Assembly: GCA_023678885.1 (NCBI GenBank)
Contig: CM043009.1
Location: 17,973,117-18,037,116, forward strand
Reading direction: 5' to 3'
From: Pogostemon cablin
Lineage: Eukaryota; Streptophyta; Magnoliopsida; Lamiales; Lamiaceae
DNA length: 64,000 nucleotides
Shown: piece after piece, positions 35,450-46,960 of the stretch
Position numbering within the stretch: position 1 is the first letter of the stretch
Layout of the letters: each line of letters opens with the position of its first letter
Notes under the pieces: model-generated
Seen by the model: the letters and a program-made list of their open reading frames with translations, nothing else
Told to the model about the DNA's origin: nothing
Database searches by the model: none
Translations under genes and position numbers: made by a program

Positions 35450-36062
35450 TAGGAGTGTCAATTTTGATCAGCCCCGCCCCGCCCCGCATGTTTTGGGGCA
35501 GTCCAAACCCGATTCGTAGGAGAAACGGAGAGGCTCGGCTCGGATCCGTAAACATACGGGGCGAGTCGGGATATTAGTGTAGACCCGACCCGACCCGTAT
35601 ATAATATAATAAGAATTATTTTATATATTATACATATAATTATATTTTATGTTTATATATATATATATATATTATAAATTGTGTATATTATTTTATACAA
35701 TTATTTTATATTTTATACATATAAATTATTTATAATTATATGTTATATATAAAATTTATTAAATTATATTTAATATTCTTATAGTTTATTTATTTATTTA
35801 AATATATGGATATTTTTTGTATGTGATTACATGTTAAATTAAATTTTAAAAATAAATATGGATATTTTTTATATGTGAGTACATGTTAAATTAAAATTAT
35901 ATAGTTGAGGACTAAAAAAAAAGGCGGGTAGATTCGCCCCGTACGGGTCTGGGCACGGGCCTATAATATAGGACCCGTGAGGGTCTGGGCCAGACCTTTT
36001 AAGAACGGGTTGGGTTCAGGTAGTTAACTACTCGCCCCAAACCCGGCCCGTTAACACCCCTA
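35450..36062. mobile_element. hAT-type non-autonomous element (613 bp)
   Basis: The ends are TAGGAGTGTCAATTT... and ...GTTAACACCCCTA, imperfect terminal inverted repeats of the TAGGGGTGTCAA type. They are flanked on both sides by the exact 8-bp duplication ATTATACC (35442-35449 and 36063-36070), the hallmark of hAT transposition. Subterminal arms are GC-rich (CCCCGCCCCGCCCCGC, GGGTCTGGGC) around an AT-rich core. There is no transposase. The one open frame at the left arm is not a gene. Confidence 0.9.
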
Positions 36063-36080
36063 ATTATACCTTATTATATA

Positions 36081-36337
36081 CTCCCTCAGTCCTGTGAAAA
36101 TAGTTACATTTACTATTTGTACGGAGATTAAAGAATATTGTATTTTAATGTGTACTATTGGATTGAGAGATATAATATTTTAATGTATAGTGGGTAAGTG
36201 TATTGTGTTGTGTGTGGACCCTATAAAGATAATATGATTGTTTTGTGTGGGTCCCATTTACAAAAATGGAAATGTGAACTCTTGTAGCGGGACACACTAA
36301 TTAGTAAAATATAACTCTTATGACGGAACGAATGGAG
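36081..36337. mobile_element. Stowaway-like MITE
   Basis: 257 bp between TA dinucleotides. The left end is CTCCCTCAGTCCTGTGAAAA and the right end is the inverted ...GACGGAACGAATGGAG, as in Tc1/mariner-derived Stowaway MITEs. It lies 10 bp from the hAT element. Confidence 0.8.
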
Positions 36338-37185
36338 TACTTTGTAAATGCATTGTCTTAAATAAATACTTAAATATTATTTGTTTTATTACTTTATTTT
36401 AATATTACGATTAAATTTTGAATAAGATCGTATCATGGATTTAATTAAGTGAAACAAACGAATATATCTGAATCTATTTAGAAAATTTAATTAGAATAAG
36501 CAATAACAACTTATTGTATGTTAATGCTGCTTATTTCACGCTAATGCCAAATAATTAAGGCCTAATTCAAATATTATTACTTCCCTTTTATTTTCTTTTA
36601 ACTTTTTTTTTTAAAGTAATCCACTAATTTGTTATACTATTTATTATTATATATAAATATTTTTTACTAATTTGTTATATTTATTTTTATATATAAATAT
36701 TTTTTTTCTTTTTATATTAATTTATTAATTTTATTATGAGTTGGTATCTTGTGTATCAGGTGCAGAAAGATATAACTTTAAAAAATTAAGAACATGCAAG
36801 TTTTATCCTTTTATAATTTCAAATGTTATTAGTTAAATTATTTAAATTTTTATGAAGAATTCATATGATAAGTAAATAATGAACAAATTTTTTAATATAT
36901 TTTTTTTAATTTAATAACTCAATATAGGTATTTAATAAATAATATTTTTTTATTATATGTAAAGTGAAAATTGCTCGCATGATTTACGTAAACAATAATT
37001 TAAAAAATAAACAGAAATATTCTTTACGTAAATAAAATTATTTTCAAATATAATATATTTTCAAAATATAAATAAATTTTTAATTAGTAGCGTTGTGGGT
37101 TTATTATATAGAAAGAAAGATAGAGAATAATTAATTTAGAGAGAAGTAATGGTGTGTACATAGAAATTTTTTTTGTAGTGTTAGA
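36338..37185. other. Very AT-rich intergenic sequence
   Basis: Poly-T and TATTTA-rich stretches only. No gene or element border recognised. Confidence 0.5.
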
Positions 37186-37189
37186 AATA

Positions 37190-37350
37190 CAGGTGCATAA
37201 GAGATGATATGAGAACTGAAAAGGTGTTGAGAAGTAGAGAAGGTGTATAGGAGAGGATATTATGAGAAGGTGTTGAGAAGTAGAGAAGATGCATAGGAGA
37301 GGATATGAGAAGGTTTTGAGAGGTAGAGAAGGTGCATAGAAGAGGACCGA
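37190..37350. repeat. Purine-rich tandem repeat
   Basis: Three to four degenerate copies of a unit of about 45-60 bp with core GAGAAGGTGTTGAGAAGTAG and GTGCATAGGAGAGGATAT. Confidence 0.85.
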
Positions 37351-37454
37351 GAAGTAAATATCATCAGCATTAATATGTGGACCATGTAATGATGCATGTG
37401 GGCTCTATAAAACCTATTATTTGCTACTACCTGCATCATGTGAGCCTGAATCAA

Positions 37455-37658
37455 CTAAGAATCTCCCAAAAGTTTATTTGCTTTCTCAAAATTTGACCAT
37501 CCACTTCCAAAAAATAATTTTTCGTTTTTTTCTATAGTAGCAACGATCCATGATTGATTTTTCATAGATCTCACATTGGTTGATAAATTCTTTGGGAATG
37601 CCCTAGAAAGATAATTACATTGAATTCTATTAGTATGAATCATAAATTGAATTTTCAA
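37455..37658 (-). pseudogene. Plant B3 DNA-binding domain fragment
   Basis: The minus-strand frame reads CNYLSRAFPKNLSTNVRS, SWIVATIEKNEKLFFGSGW and NFEKANKLLGDS, then a stop. This has the B3 pattern of REM/ARF-type plant transcription factors: LPxxFxxNL at the start, an aromatic W in the middle strand, then GWxxFxxxNxLxxGD. The expected last strand (xLVFxxxG) is missing after the stop. Upstream there is only a trinucleotide microsatellite and no start-proximal domain. It is a single broken exon, possibly moved by a transposon, or the edge of a decayed host gene. Confidence 0.6.
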
Positions 37659-37665
37659 AAAAAAT

Positions 37666-37668
<3 letters not shown>

Positions 37669-37704
<36 letters not shown>
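37669..37704. repeat. (AAT)n microsatellite
   Basis: About twelve AAT/ATA units. Confidence 0.95.
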
Positions 37705-37903
37705 TATACTTACCATCAATTCATCATAATCATACCATAACAAAACAGAGCATAAAATCATTGCCACCAGAATATTAATGGTTTAACTTTAAGCATTCGT
37801 GAAAGATGTTCTTCGACATTAAAAGGTACTTTTTAAAGAATAAGATGAACACATAATTTGTGATAGAATGATTGCAAGGATAAAATAAAATGAGTTGATA
37901 TTA

Positions 37904-38238
37904 GGTGCACCCGGGTGCAAGGTTGTATTAATATATGTATAATTTTTTATTCTATTTTGTATATAAGTTATTTTATTTTGTATACGTGTTTTTTTTATAA
38001 TTGTATTATTTTTTCACACTAAGTTTTTCATTAAAAAAACTAGTATCCATATGTGTATAACTTATTATTCAATAGTGTATACATATTTTTTTAATAATTA
38101 ATATATTTTTTTACACTCAATTTTTTATTAAAAAAACTAACAATTTAATTGTATATATTTTTATTCATAATTATATATGTTTTTGTTTATATATGTATAC
38201 GTTGGGTGCACCCTATCTTAGAGTGCACCCGAGTGCAC
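37904..38238. repeat. Inverted-repeat element with GTGCACCC ends
   Basis: The left end GGTGCACCCGGGTGCAA faces the right end GGGTGCACCC...GAGTGCACCCGAGTGCAC around an AT-rich core of about 330 bp. This suggests a small foldback or MITE. No clear target duplication is seen. Confidence 0.5.
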
Positions 38239-38711
38239 AATATAATTAGCCAAATAAAACTATATATAATATGGTAAAAAAATGATATAGTTAGATGTAA
38301 TGATATGAATGAAATTTGTATAATAAATGTAATTGATTTCAAGGATAAAAGAAAATATTGATTTGCAGTGTTGAAATACGTATCATTTGTAATTAATAAC
38401 TGCCGTTATTAATAATTTATTATATTTTTTATTTAGGAAAGATATTATTAGAATTTAAAAATTCTAAATAATTTAATAGCGGTTGGATTATATTAGGATG
38501 AATGAATGGTGAGGATTGAATAAAATAAATTACCTAAAATGACCATTGCTTTTTGGGCGGGAAAACATAGAATTGTCATTGCTGCTTTTATATACTAGTA
38601 AAACACCCGCTGCACGGGATAATATAAAATTTTTTATTGAGATATTGTATTTTATATAAAAAAAATGTGTAATATAAAATATTTATGTGGATTCATAAAA
38701 AAAGTAAAGTA

Positions 38712-38914
38712 CTCTCTCCATTCGCTTCTAAGGTTTCTATTTTATTATTTTTGGTGTCCAAGTTAAAGGTATTCATTTTCTCTATTTAGTAAAAAAGTGC
38801 ACAATATGGCTCACCACTTCCCTCTAATACAACTACCCATTTTATATATAATAATAATATTTCTTAATCCACGTGCAAAAAGCAAAAGGGCAATTTAGAA
38901 CCAGACGGAGAGAG
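38712..38914. mobile_element. Stowaway-like MITE inside Helitron
   Basis: 203 bp, CTCTCTCCATTCGCTTCTAA to the inverted ...CAGACGGAGAGAG, flanked by TA on both sides. Confidence 0.78.
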
Positions 38915-39374
38915 TATTATTTTGCAGTTAGCTTCTAATTCATATATCAATAAGTAGCTTTAAAATTTTTGAGTCTCTACCAACATTTTTAAAGAGGTGA
39001 TAAAGTTTTGATCTTATAATTATTTATACCAAATGAACTAAAAAATAAGAAAAGAAAAAGAAAAGGCTTATTGAGAAAAATAAATGAATATAACTACCTT
39101 TGTTTGGTAATTTATTTTATACTTAATTACATCAAAATAATCCGAATAATTTTATTTTTAATTATACTTTTACTTTTCTTTATATTGTTGTTGAATTTTA
39201 GTTTTACGTGTAATGTTAAACTAAAGAGTGAGGCTTGCGTGCGCTTTTGGAATTTAGTATTATGGATAAGGGTACATTATTTTTTTCTAAAGGTTATACA
39301 CTTTAATTAATAAGGATACATTATTTTGTTCTAAAAGGTATACACTTTTCATTATATTTTTTTATTTTTTTCAG

Positions 39375-39600
39375 AAAATAAAGGGTACACATATTTATAC
39401 TAAAGGATATACAATTTAACACAAAATGCTAAAGGCACACGGAATGTGCTTCCGTGCGCTCGGGTAAACACAAGTTTTTGTCTTGTAAAATAAAGGGTAC
39501 ACATATTTATACTAAAGAATATACAATTTAGCACAAAATTCTTACGGCACACGGAATGTGCTCCCGTATGCCTGGGCACACACAAGCTTTTACCTAAACT
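39375..39600. repeat. 112-bp tandem duplication with ACACGGAATGTGC
   Basis: Two copies with a period of 112 bp (AAAATAAAGGGTACAC at 39375 and 39487). Each carries GGCACACGGAATGTGCT and a CGGGTAAACAC/CTGGGCACACAC end. Related text in the 61.4-kb Helitron suggests a shared Helitron 5'-region repeat. Confidence 0.8.
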
Positions 39601-39687
39601 AAAAGGGTAAACACTTGTATGAGACCATTTAATGTAAGATCGATTTGATGTTTCTTAAATAATTATCATTTTTTATTAAATATATTA

Positions 39688-39979
39688 CTTCCTCCGTCCC
39701 ACGTATTTTTACTCATTTTTTATTTTAGGTTGTCCCACGTATTTTTACACATACCATTAATGGTAAATATACATAATATTTTATTACCTATTTTTTACAA
39801 TTCCAACAACTTTAATTATTTTTTTATACTTTATTCATCATTTCCAATAATTTTATTTACTTTTTATTTTTAAATTAATAATTTATCCTTACTTTTTCTT
39901 ACATTATATATTAAAAAAATATAAATATCTTAATCTCCGTGTCCGTACAAATGAATAAAAATACCCGGGATGGAGGAAG
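39688..39979. mobile_element. Stowaway-like MITE
   Basis: 292 bp, CTTCCTCCGTCCCACGTATT to the inverted ...ACCCGGGATGGAGGAAG, flanked by TA. An internal partial repeat of CCCACGTATTTTTAC is near both ends. Confidence 0.82.
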
Positions 39980-40498
39980 TATAAAATTTTACTGAAAATG
40001 TTAATAATTTTTATTTATACTACGAATTATTCATAAAATAATTCACTATACCCTATCACTTTTCATTAATTCAAATATCATTTTCTATTAAAATGCAATC
40101 ACTTTTTATTTAAGTTACGGAAATCTTCCTACAAAATGATCTCACACAAGTATTTGCAAAATTAAAATTTTCAAGAATACAAAAAATTTAAGAGTTAAAT
40201 TACGGTACAGTGCACCTAGGTATCGATACATCTAAATAATTTGAATCAGTAAATTAGATTATCTTTTATTCCTTATCACTAAATAAAATAAAATAATTAA
40301 AAATAATTTCAACAAATCCCCTCAACATTAACTTTTACAGTATAAACCATTCACCCTTAGCTTAAATGTATATTAAAATTTTATTTTAGGCTAAAAATTT
40401 TGAGCAAAATATAAGTAATGAAATTTTGGGTAAAACTTTTTAATTATGTACAATCAAATCAAAAAATTATGTACAATATAATTCTATACAATGGAATC

Positions 40499-40537
<39 letters not shown>

Positions 40538-42371
40538 CGGATCATTTATATATTTTAACAGAGTCAACAATTGAGTTAACAATAATTTATAAATCAACAA
40601 AAAATTTACTAATAAAATATATGTACATTTTTATTTATTACTGTATAAGTTTTTATTTACGAGTATATAAAATTTTAAAAGTATATAAGTACTTACATGG
40701 ATAATTTGTTTATATTTTTTTACTTATGAGTATATAAAATTTTAAAAATACGTATATAAGTACGTATACGACACAGCCGGTGCACTGAATAATTTCTATA
40801 AAGCATGATCCTTTTATTTTTTTTTTCAAAAATATATTTTTCCTTTTCTTTTTTTTTTTCTTTTTCATTATGAATATATTATTCATATTTTGTGTTATTG
40901 GAATATAATTTTTTTATTTTTCTTTTTCTTTTTCTTTTTTAATAATTTTTTTTCCCTTTTCCTTTCTGAATATCATACTTCTTTCTTTCTATATATTATA
41001 CTACCATAATTTTGTATTATTTTAGAACTTATTTGAATGATATATATGATTTTTAATTTTTTTTCCTCTCGAAATAATTTTTTCTCTCTTTCCTTCTCTT
41101 TCTAACGCTGCAAACGCCAAAGGTGCCATCGCAAACATGTCTTTTAAGATCTAATCCATTGTAGATCAACATCACCACGTCTTCGCCAACCCATCTTCTA
41201 AAGTCTAATCCGTCATAGATCACGCCAACACCTTATGTTGAATTCCTGTCATCCCCAAAATCTAGAAATACCACTCATTGAATTCCTGTCATACCATAGA
41301 TCTTAAACTGTGAGGCACATCATTAATATTTTTACCCATTAGTTCGCCGTCTTATATATATAATTTTTCAAAGGTAGCTAAACTGTGAACGAATGGTGAA
41401 TGTGAATTATAGTATGCAGAATGCCAAGGGTCGTTGTTCAAGGCTATGTGGTTCTCTTGCTGTCAAAGACCAATATCGCAGATGGATGAGATTACTACTG
41501 TGTAGTTTTCTCTTATTACCACCCTGTGTGGTCTATAATGTCATTCAAATAATGGAGTGAATTCTGTTTGACACGTTTTGGAAACATAAAAGTTGGATGC
41601 ATTTTGATTACTCCAGAGTGCGTTTTGGACGATAACCAAGCTTTGCCGCAAATGCAGCTTTATTTTCGTTATTGAAATTAATATATCAGATTCAATTTAC
41701 TAACACAAACTTGAGTTTTAGAATAAAAGTTACCTGGAACTCAGAACGCTGGGACAACAGATTAATTAAAAATCTTGGAAGATGTTGGGCAAGTGTCGCA
41801 GTGTGCTGCATGCATCAGCATATATTAACAATGCATATGGAATTGGCATATGGCATTAAATCTACAAGACTGGGAGGGAGGGGGAATGCAAGCCAGAGTA
41901 TAACATAAATGTACCAATTTAAATATTATCATTTCAAATATAGCAAATAAAAGAATAAAATCAAAGCATCAACACTAATAAAAACAAAACCCAAACATTA
42001 TAAAAGGTAAAACAAAGATCATCATACGAAAAAAAGATGCGAGGTTTTGTAAATCACTAAAATAACTTGTTACATATGTTCGGTAGTGTACATTAATTGA
42101 TGCTCTGCCATTCAAAAGTCAGCCATACAAATATGTTGAGAAACACATTCAAGCATGTGTAGGATACATGCCACAGTATAGATAAGTCACAGTAATGAAA
42201 TGGGTGAATAGAAATTAAGTGAAGTTGGCGATGTTTGAGGTCAACATTTAAGCCATCAGAAATGCAGTGAGATAAGATTAGAAATTAATGATAACAATTA
42301 GTTACAATATGTTATTACTTTAGGAATATTGGATCTTGTTGTCTCCCAAGAGTACCACATAGGGTTTAATA

Positions 42372-42483
42372 CCACAGTTTCCCATGAGAAAACGGAGTAA
42401 GGTCATAGCAAGAATATGCATCATATATCATATACCACAGTTTCCCATGAGAAAACAGAGTAAGGTCATAGCAAGAATATGCA
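42372..42483. repeat. 62-bp tandem duplication
   Basis: ACCACAGTTTCCCATGAGAA ... AAGGTCATAGCAAGAATATGC appears twice in a row, at about 42372 and 42434, nearly identical. Confidence 0.9.
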
Positions 42484-43265
42484 AATATACTTGTAGACAT
42501 GTATCTTAGAGAGTATAAGAGTGATTAGATCACCCATGTTATACATAGATTACCTCACCTAGACAGTACTCAAGGCATATAAATAGTTCTCCTATTGTTT
42601 CACACAATTAACACATTATATAACATAACAAAACCATTTTAAAACCTTACTGGCATTCTACCCAATCCTATGTACTCTTTAGAATGTTAATAAAAAGGAT
42701 ATGAGGCCTAGGGAAATGACAGGACAAGAAAAAATTATCCTCATTTCCAAGTTACCTGTTGGAGGAAATCTCCATTTTCTAAGAACTTATTAGAACCTTT
42801 GCCTCACGGTGTACTTGTAACCAATCTCTCTCAGCCTGCGTGCAATACAGTGACAGAATAAGGAAAAATGGTGAAACTTAAAGTATTAAACAAAAGTAAA
42901 TAGTGGTACCGTATGCATGAAATAAGAATAAGAGCAAGTAAATTTTTTTTTTGAAACATGTGTATCTGCCCCATACACTATACCTGCCCAACATCAATGA
43001 GTTAAAATTTCAATAGATGTTACAAAAATCTCTTTGAGAAATTTATTTAGAAATAAGTTTTTCTAAATTACTTTCTTCTTTGTTACTATAGCAAAGTTTG
43101 ACTTTATCGCATTTTAATTTAATATGGGATATGTCAACAATAGTTATAAAGATTTTATAAATGCATAAAACTGCAACACAATCAGACACTGACATATGAA
43201 CTTGTATGAGAGAAAACAAGCAAATGTAAAAATCAAAACTTGTTTTGGCATAAAAGATAATAACT

Positions 43266-43503
43266 CTCCCCCAAACCACCAAGAGGAAGTTGTTTTGACA
43301 ACTGGAAATCATAAACCTTGTGAATTGTGAGGCTTAATGAAGTTTTCTCAAGAAGCCACAAGGCCTTTAGCACCAAACCATGTTCACCCCAACCCCAAAA
43401 AGAAAGTTGTTTTGACAGCAAGAAATCACAAACCTTGCGAATTGTAAGTAAGGCTTACTGAAGTTTTGTCAAACAACCAGCAGGCCTTTTGCACCAGACC
43501 ATG
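43266..43503. repeat. About 120-bp degenerate tandem duplication
   Basis: Both copies contain AAGTTGTTTTGACA, AAACCTTG-GAATTGT, GGCTTA-TGAAGTTTT, AGGCCTTT-GCACCA and ACCATGTTC. Confidence 0.85.
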
Positions 43504-43699
43504 TTCCATAACTTATAAGTCAATTTTTGGCTGTTGTACTGCAAGCTTGACGGAAATGATAACAATGTACCTGCGGCATACCTGCTGAAATAGTCAGTTT
43601 AAGGTATTAATAAAAAAGGTGTAGCTGATAAATGTAATCTGTTTTGGTTATTACTTTAAAACCTAGTTACTTTTGGCAACTTCTAGAACTTCTTCATAC

Positions 43700-45230
43700 A
43701 CGATATTTTTTGTGTAGTTTGTACCCTGTGTTAGTGGTGTTGAGGGTCTTATAAGAACCCTAATTTGATCTTCAGTTTTTGCTCAGGATAATGCAATGTA
43801 CAGCTGACCGTATGAGAATACTGGTTCTTTTAGATAAACACCAACATAATCTAAAGTTTTTGGCCTTGAGCTTTGTTAATTGTCATTGCATAACATAATC
43901 GTATTGGGAATTGTGTTCGTTTACATGGAATAGATGAGTAGCTATCATTTGGAGCCTCTAACATTATACGGGGGATAAACACAGGTTTTCCTGAGTGTGC
44001 TCCTACTGAAATCTCAGCATAAACAATATTTTTATCAAAGCCTTTGCAAGTAAGGCGTGTGCCGTTGCAAAGTCCTTCTGTGGGATTAATATTTCTCACC
44101 AACATAATTGGCGCATTTATTTTCAAACATAATTTGTGGGGAGGCAGGCCTGAGGGGGTCAAAGAATGAAAGAATTCTTGTTGTTCTTATGTAAGGTAAA
44201 GGCATGTGCTTTTATCATGACTAAAGTATGTAGTTTCTTCTTCAGGAAATCTATTAATTAGAACATCATTTATTTCATGTACAAACTCATTTCTTGTGGT
44301 AAGTATAGCTCTTTGAAGAAATTGAGAAAAATCCCAACAATGGTTATTAATAACTGGGAATACTGTGTTAATTAATGTGTCTAATGATGTGGTGTCATCT
44401 GTATAAGAAATGTTAATTTGAGGTGGTATCTGGATTTCATCTTTTTCATTTGTTTGCTCTATTCCATCGTCAACTCTTAGCAAATAAGCTGAAAAATCTG
44501 GATCAGAGCTCGCATATTTTGTTGTAATTTAAGCTTTTCAAAATGTTTCCATAAGGGTGACATGATAATAGAGGCATCTATGATGTCATTTTTAGAACCT
44601 TGAGTAACAACCATAAATGTTTATCAGAAGTCTCCTCCAAATACAATAATTTTACCACCGAAATTTATGTTTGAGTTCATTATGTCTCGTAGCATTTATT
44701 CAAATTTTTCAATAGTACTATGTTTTGCCATTGAAGCTTCATCCTAGATAATTAATTTAGCTTCTCTTATTAGGTGGGCTAAAGTGCTTTGCTTATTGAC
44801 ATTACATGATTGGTAGTCGTTTTCATTTAAAGGTATTTTAAATCTCGAATGTGAAGTCCTCCCTCCAGGGAGTAAAGATGTTGCTACACCTGAGGTTGCA
44901 GTAGCAAGTGCAATATGACCTTTGGATCTTATTGTAGCAAGAAGTGCTTTATATAAAAATATTTTTCCCGTACCTCCAGGACCATCAACAAAAAAAGCCT
45001 TTGGCTTATTATTGTTAACATGATAAAGTATTCGATCATATGCATATTTTTGTTCTTTGTTCAATTTTTCGACTGATAAAATATCTTCATTAGGTATGCG
45101 TATATCATGTTCAGCCTGCAATTCTTTCGTCAAACTGTTATAGAAATTCGTAGGTGCCTCCGTATTTACAGTAAAAAAATCTTCTAGTTTTTTTCCCATA
45201 GAGTAAAGATAATTTCAAGAATGTTCAAGA
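43700..45230 (-). pseudogene. Helitron Pif1-like helicase domain, decayed
   Basis: Minus strand, in order: NKEQKYAYDRILYHV, then the Walker A region FFVDGPGGTGKIFLYKALL, ALATATSGVATSLLPGGRTS and HSRFKIPL (45200-44750). The C-terminal helicase motifs APIMLVRNINPTEGLCNGTR and CYAMTINKAQGQ follow (44160-43850). YVGVYLKEPVFSYGQLYIAL closes at about 43790. This is the SF1B/Pif1-like helicase of plant Helitrons, which unwinds DNA during rolling-circle transposition. Walker A reads GKI where GKT is expected, a change that should abolish ATP binding. Several frameshifts and stops break the frame. It shares strand and order with the Rep part at 45960-46960. Confidence 0.88.
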
Positions 45231-45959
45231 CTTTGTGACGTATCATGTTATATGGAAGGGTTTTTTTTTGGTAAAGTCTTCGGATAAAAAATCTTCAAAT
45301 TTTGACCATAACCTTTTTGGGGTTTTTGGGTTGCAATAAACAAGGATAGTGGCAAATAATTGTCGTAAAGCACCAGGAATTAAATATGCTATCCCTTATT
45401 GAAGACAAATTTCAACTGTATTGTCATCGTCCATAAAACTAAGAATTGCGATGCCTCTCTGTATGTTAAAGATGGTATGTCGTTGTTTGTTTTTAAGTCA
45501 CTAAATGAAGGAAGTTTTCTCTTGTGCATTAATAATAACTTTAGATAGAATTTTTCACCTTCGGATGGCTTACAACTTGCAATTCTAGCCACTACTTGTC
45601 CTCTCTTATGGGGTTTCCATTCTTTTGTGCCATTATGCCATATAAAATGTTCATGGAATTCAACATATAAGCATTTTAGGCTTTTTGCATACTCATCATA
45701 TTTATTCATACGAAAGAATTCTGTTGCATAGTTTTTTAGCTTTAGAATTTTCTGCAATGCTTTACAAAGATTGGTCATCCGAGAAAGTAATTGTGTGTTC
45801 GTTTTCTAAATGAATTGGTAGGCATATTACAGGTGGATATATATAGCTAAGTTCAAAGTTAAAAATTCACCAAACTGCTTCAGGAGGGGAAATCCATCTA
45901 GCATTTTGGAAGTTTTTTATCTCGTCAACGACAGAGTCATTTTCATTCTAAAGTAGAGT
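45231..45959 (-). pseudogene. Helitron linker between Rep and helicase
   Basis: The frame at 45778-45389 reads NKYDEYAKSLKCLYVEFHEH, WKPHKRGQVVARI and EKFYLKLLLMHKR. This is the conserved linker of Helitron proteins (YxExPxxFVWxxxxKxWxxRxxGxxIGR, GExYYLRxLL). Frameshifted on both sides. Confidence 0.75.
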
Positions 45960-46960
45960 GTACGAAATTTTATCGTGACCTTTATAAATATTTGTACATG
46001 TATTTTACAGCTTGGATAGTGGAGCATATTTCAACGTTAATGTGACAGTTAAATGTTGCTAGTAGGTACAGGTTATAAGGTACAACCCACCTATTGTCAA
46101 GTTATAAACCTCTAACAGTTATAATTCGTTTATTATCAGCACGCCGATATGTAGGGTACGTATTTTTTCAATTTTTGTACTTTCTGAAAACTCTTTAGGG
46201 TATTTAAATTTGCAAATGTTATTTTTTATACAAGGGCAAGTAGGATTCAGTTGACCACAAGGACCATGCATTATACGTTTTGTCACTAAAGAAAACAAAT
46301 ACGCATTAGTGTTTGGGTCGGGCAATTCTGCAGAAACAATTCTGTCAAATGCCTCAGTGGTAAACGTTTTTGACTCATGATTCAAGATAAGTAAAAAATG
46401 AGCATGGGATAAGCCTCTTTTTTGAAATTCTATAACATAAGTGTACGCAATAACATGACCAAAACTTTCTTTGTGAAATAACTCTTTTTTAGAACTTGAA
46501 GCTTTGCGTGAAATATTTTAGCTACTAAATTGGGTCTATTTTGAATTTCATCAGAAGGTAAACACAATGCTTTTATTTCTGGCCAATTTGGATTGCAAGT
46601 CATTGTCAAGAAAATGTCTGATTTTTCATAATGTTGAACTAAAGTTATGGCATCCATATATCTTTTGCGCATATCTCTAGTACCTACAATAAATGATGCG
46701 GGTAATAATGTACGCGAGCCAATGTCAGCACCCATTTCACATCCTTGTTCAATGCCATTTATTAAGCCACGGTATATGTCTTTTAGTAAACATTTGTGGA
46801 CATCTATATTTCTGAAAATTCTAATCTTGATGTTTCAATTTTAATGTACATATCGACAACATATTGTTGCAAAAGTCTACCAACATGCAGTAAGAAAGAT
46901 GTGTCATTTTTTCTTATTTGTAATTTATAACAATAGTATTCACGACATGATACATTTGTT
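45960..46960 (-). pseudogene. Helitron Rep (HUH endonuclease) domain, decayed
   Basis: Minus strand: GSRTLLPASFIVGTRDMRKR, FLTMTCNPNWPEIKA (46735-46560), EFQKRGLSHAHFLL (about 46432-46391, with the HUH motif His-Ala-His at 46398-46406), MHGPCGQLNPTCPC and KYPKEF. KYMYKY then YKGHDK follow near 45990, the tyrosine motif that makes the covalent DNA link. The HUH motif and first tyrosines are intact, but a one-base frameshift separates KYMYKY from YKGHDK. This enzyme nicks and joins DNA at Helitron ends. It is not functional as it stands. Confidence 0.88.

Larger units (their letters stand above)
38595..39605 (-). mobile_element. Non-autonomous Helitron (3' end clear)
   Basis: On minus the element ends CCCGTGCAGCGGG (short hairpin) then TGTTTTACTAG, with host T next. 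This is the Helitron terminus of a hairpin about 7 bases before CTAG, inserted 5' of T. The 5' end is less sure. A GCTTGTGTGTGCCC block near 39575 resembles the 5' region of the Helitron at 61154-61685, so the element probably starts near 39605. A MITE (38712-38914) is nested inside. It could instead be the 3' end of the large Helitron at 43.7-48 kb, which is also on minus. Confidence 0.55.
39980..43690. other. AT-rich region with minor repeats, no gene
   Basis: It contains an (AT)n run at about 40507-40536, a long pyrimidine-rich stretch at 40800-41105 and two local duplications, listed separately. Sequence at 41100-43690 is less AT-rich and may be the 3' part of the minus-strand Helitron, but I recognise no RPA or other protein domain there. 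A 78-codon plus frame at 41672 has no supporting motif. Confidence 0.45.

Noticed and set aside
43233..43421. Minus frames in the 43.2-43.4 kb duplication
   Set aside because: The frame is not kept between the two copies of the duplication and there is no recognisable motif.
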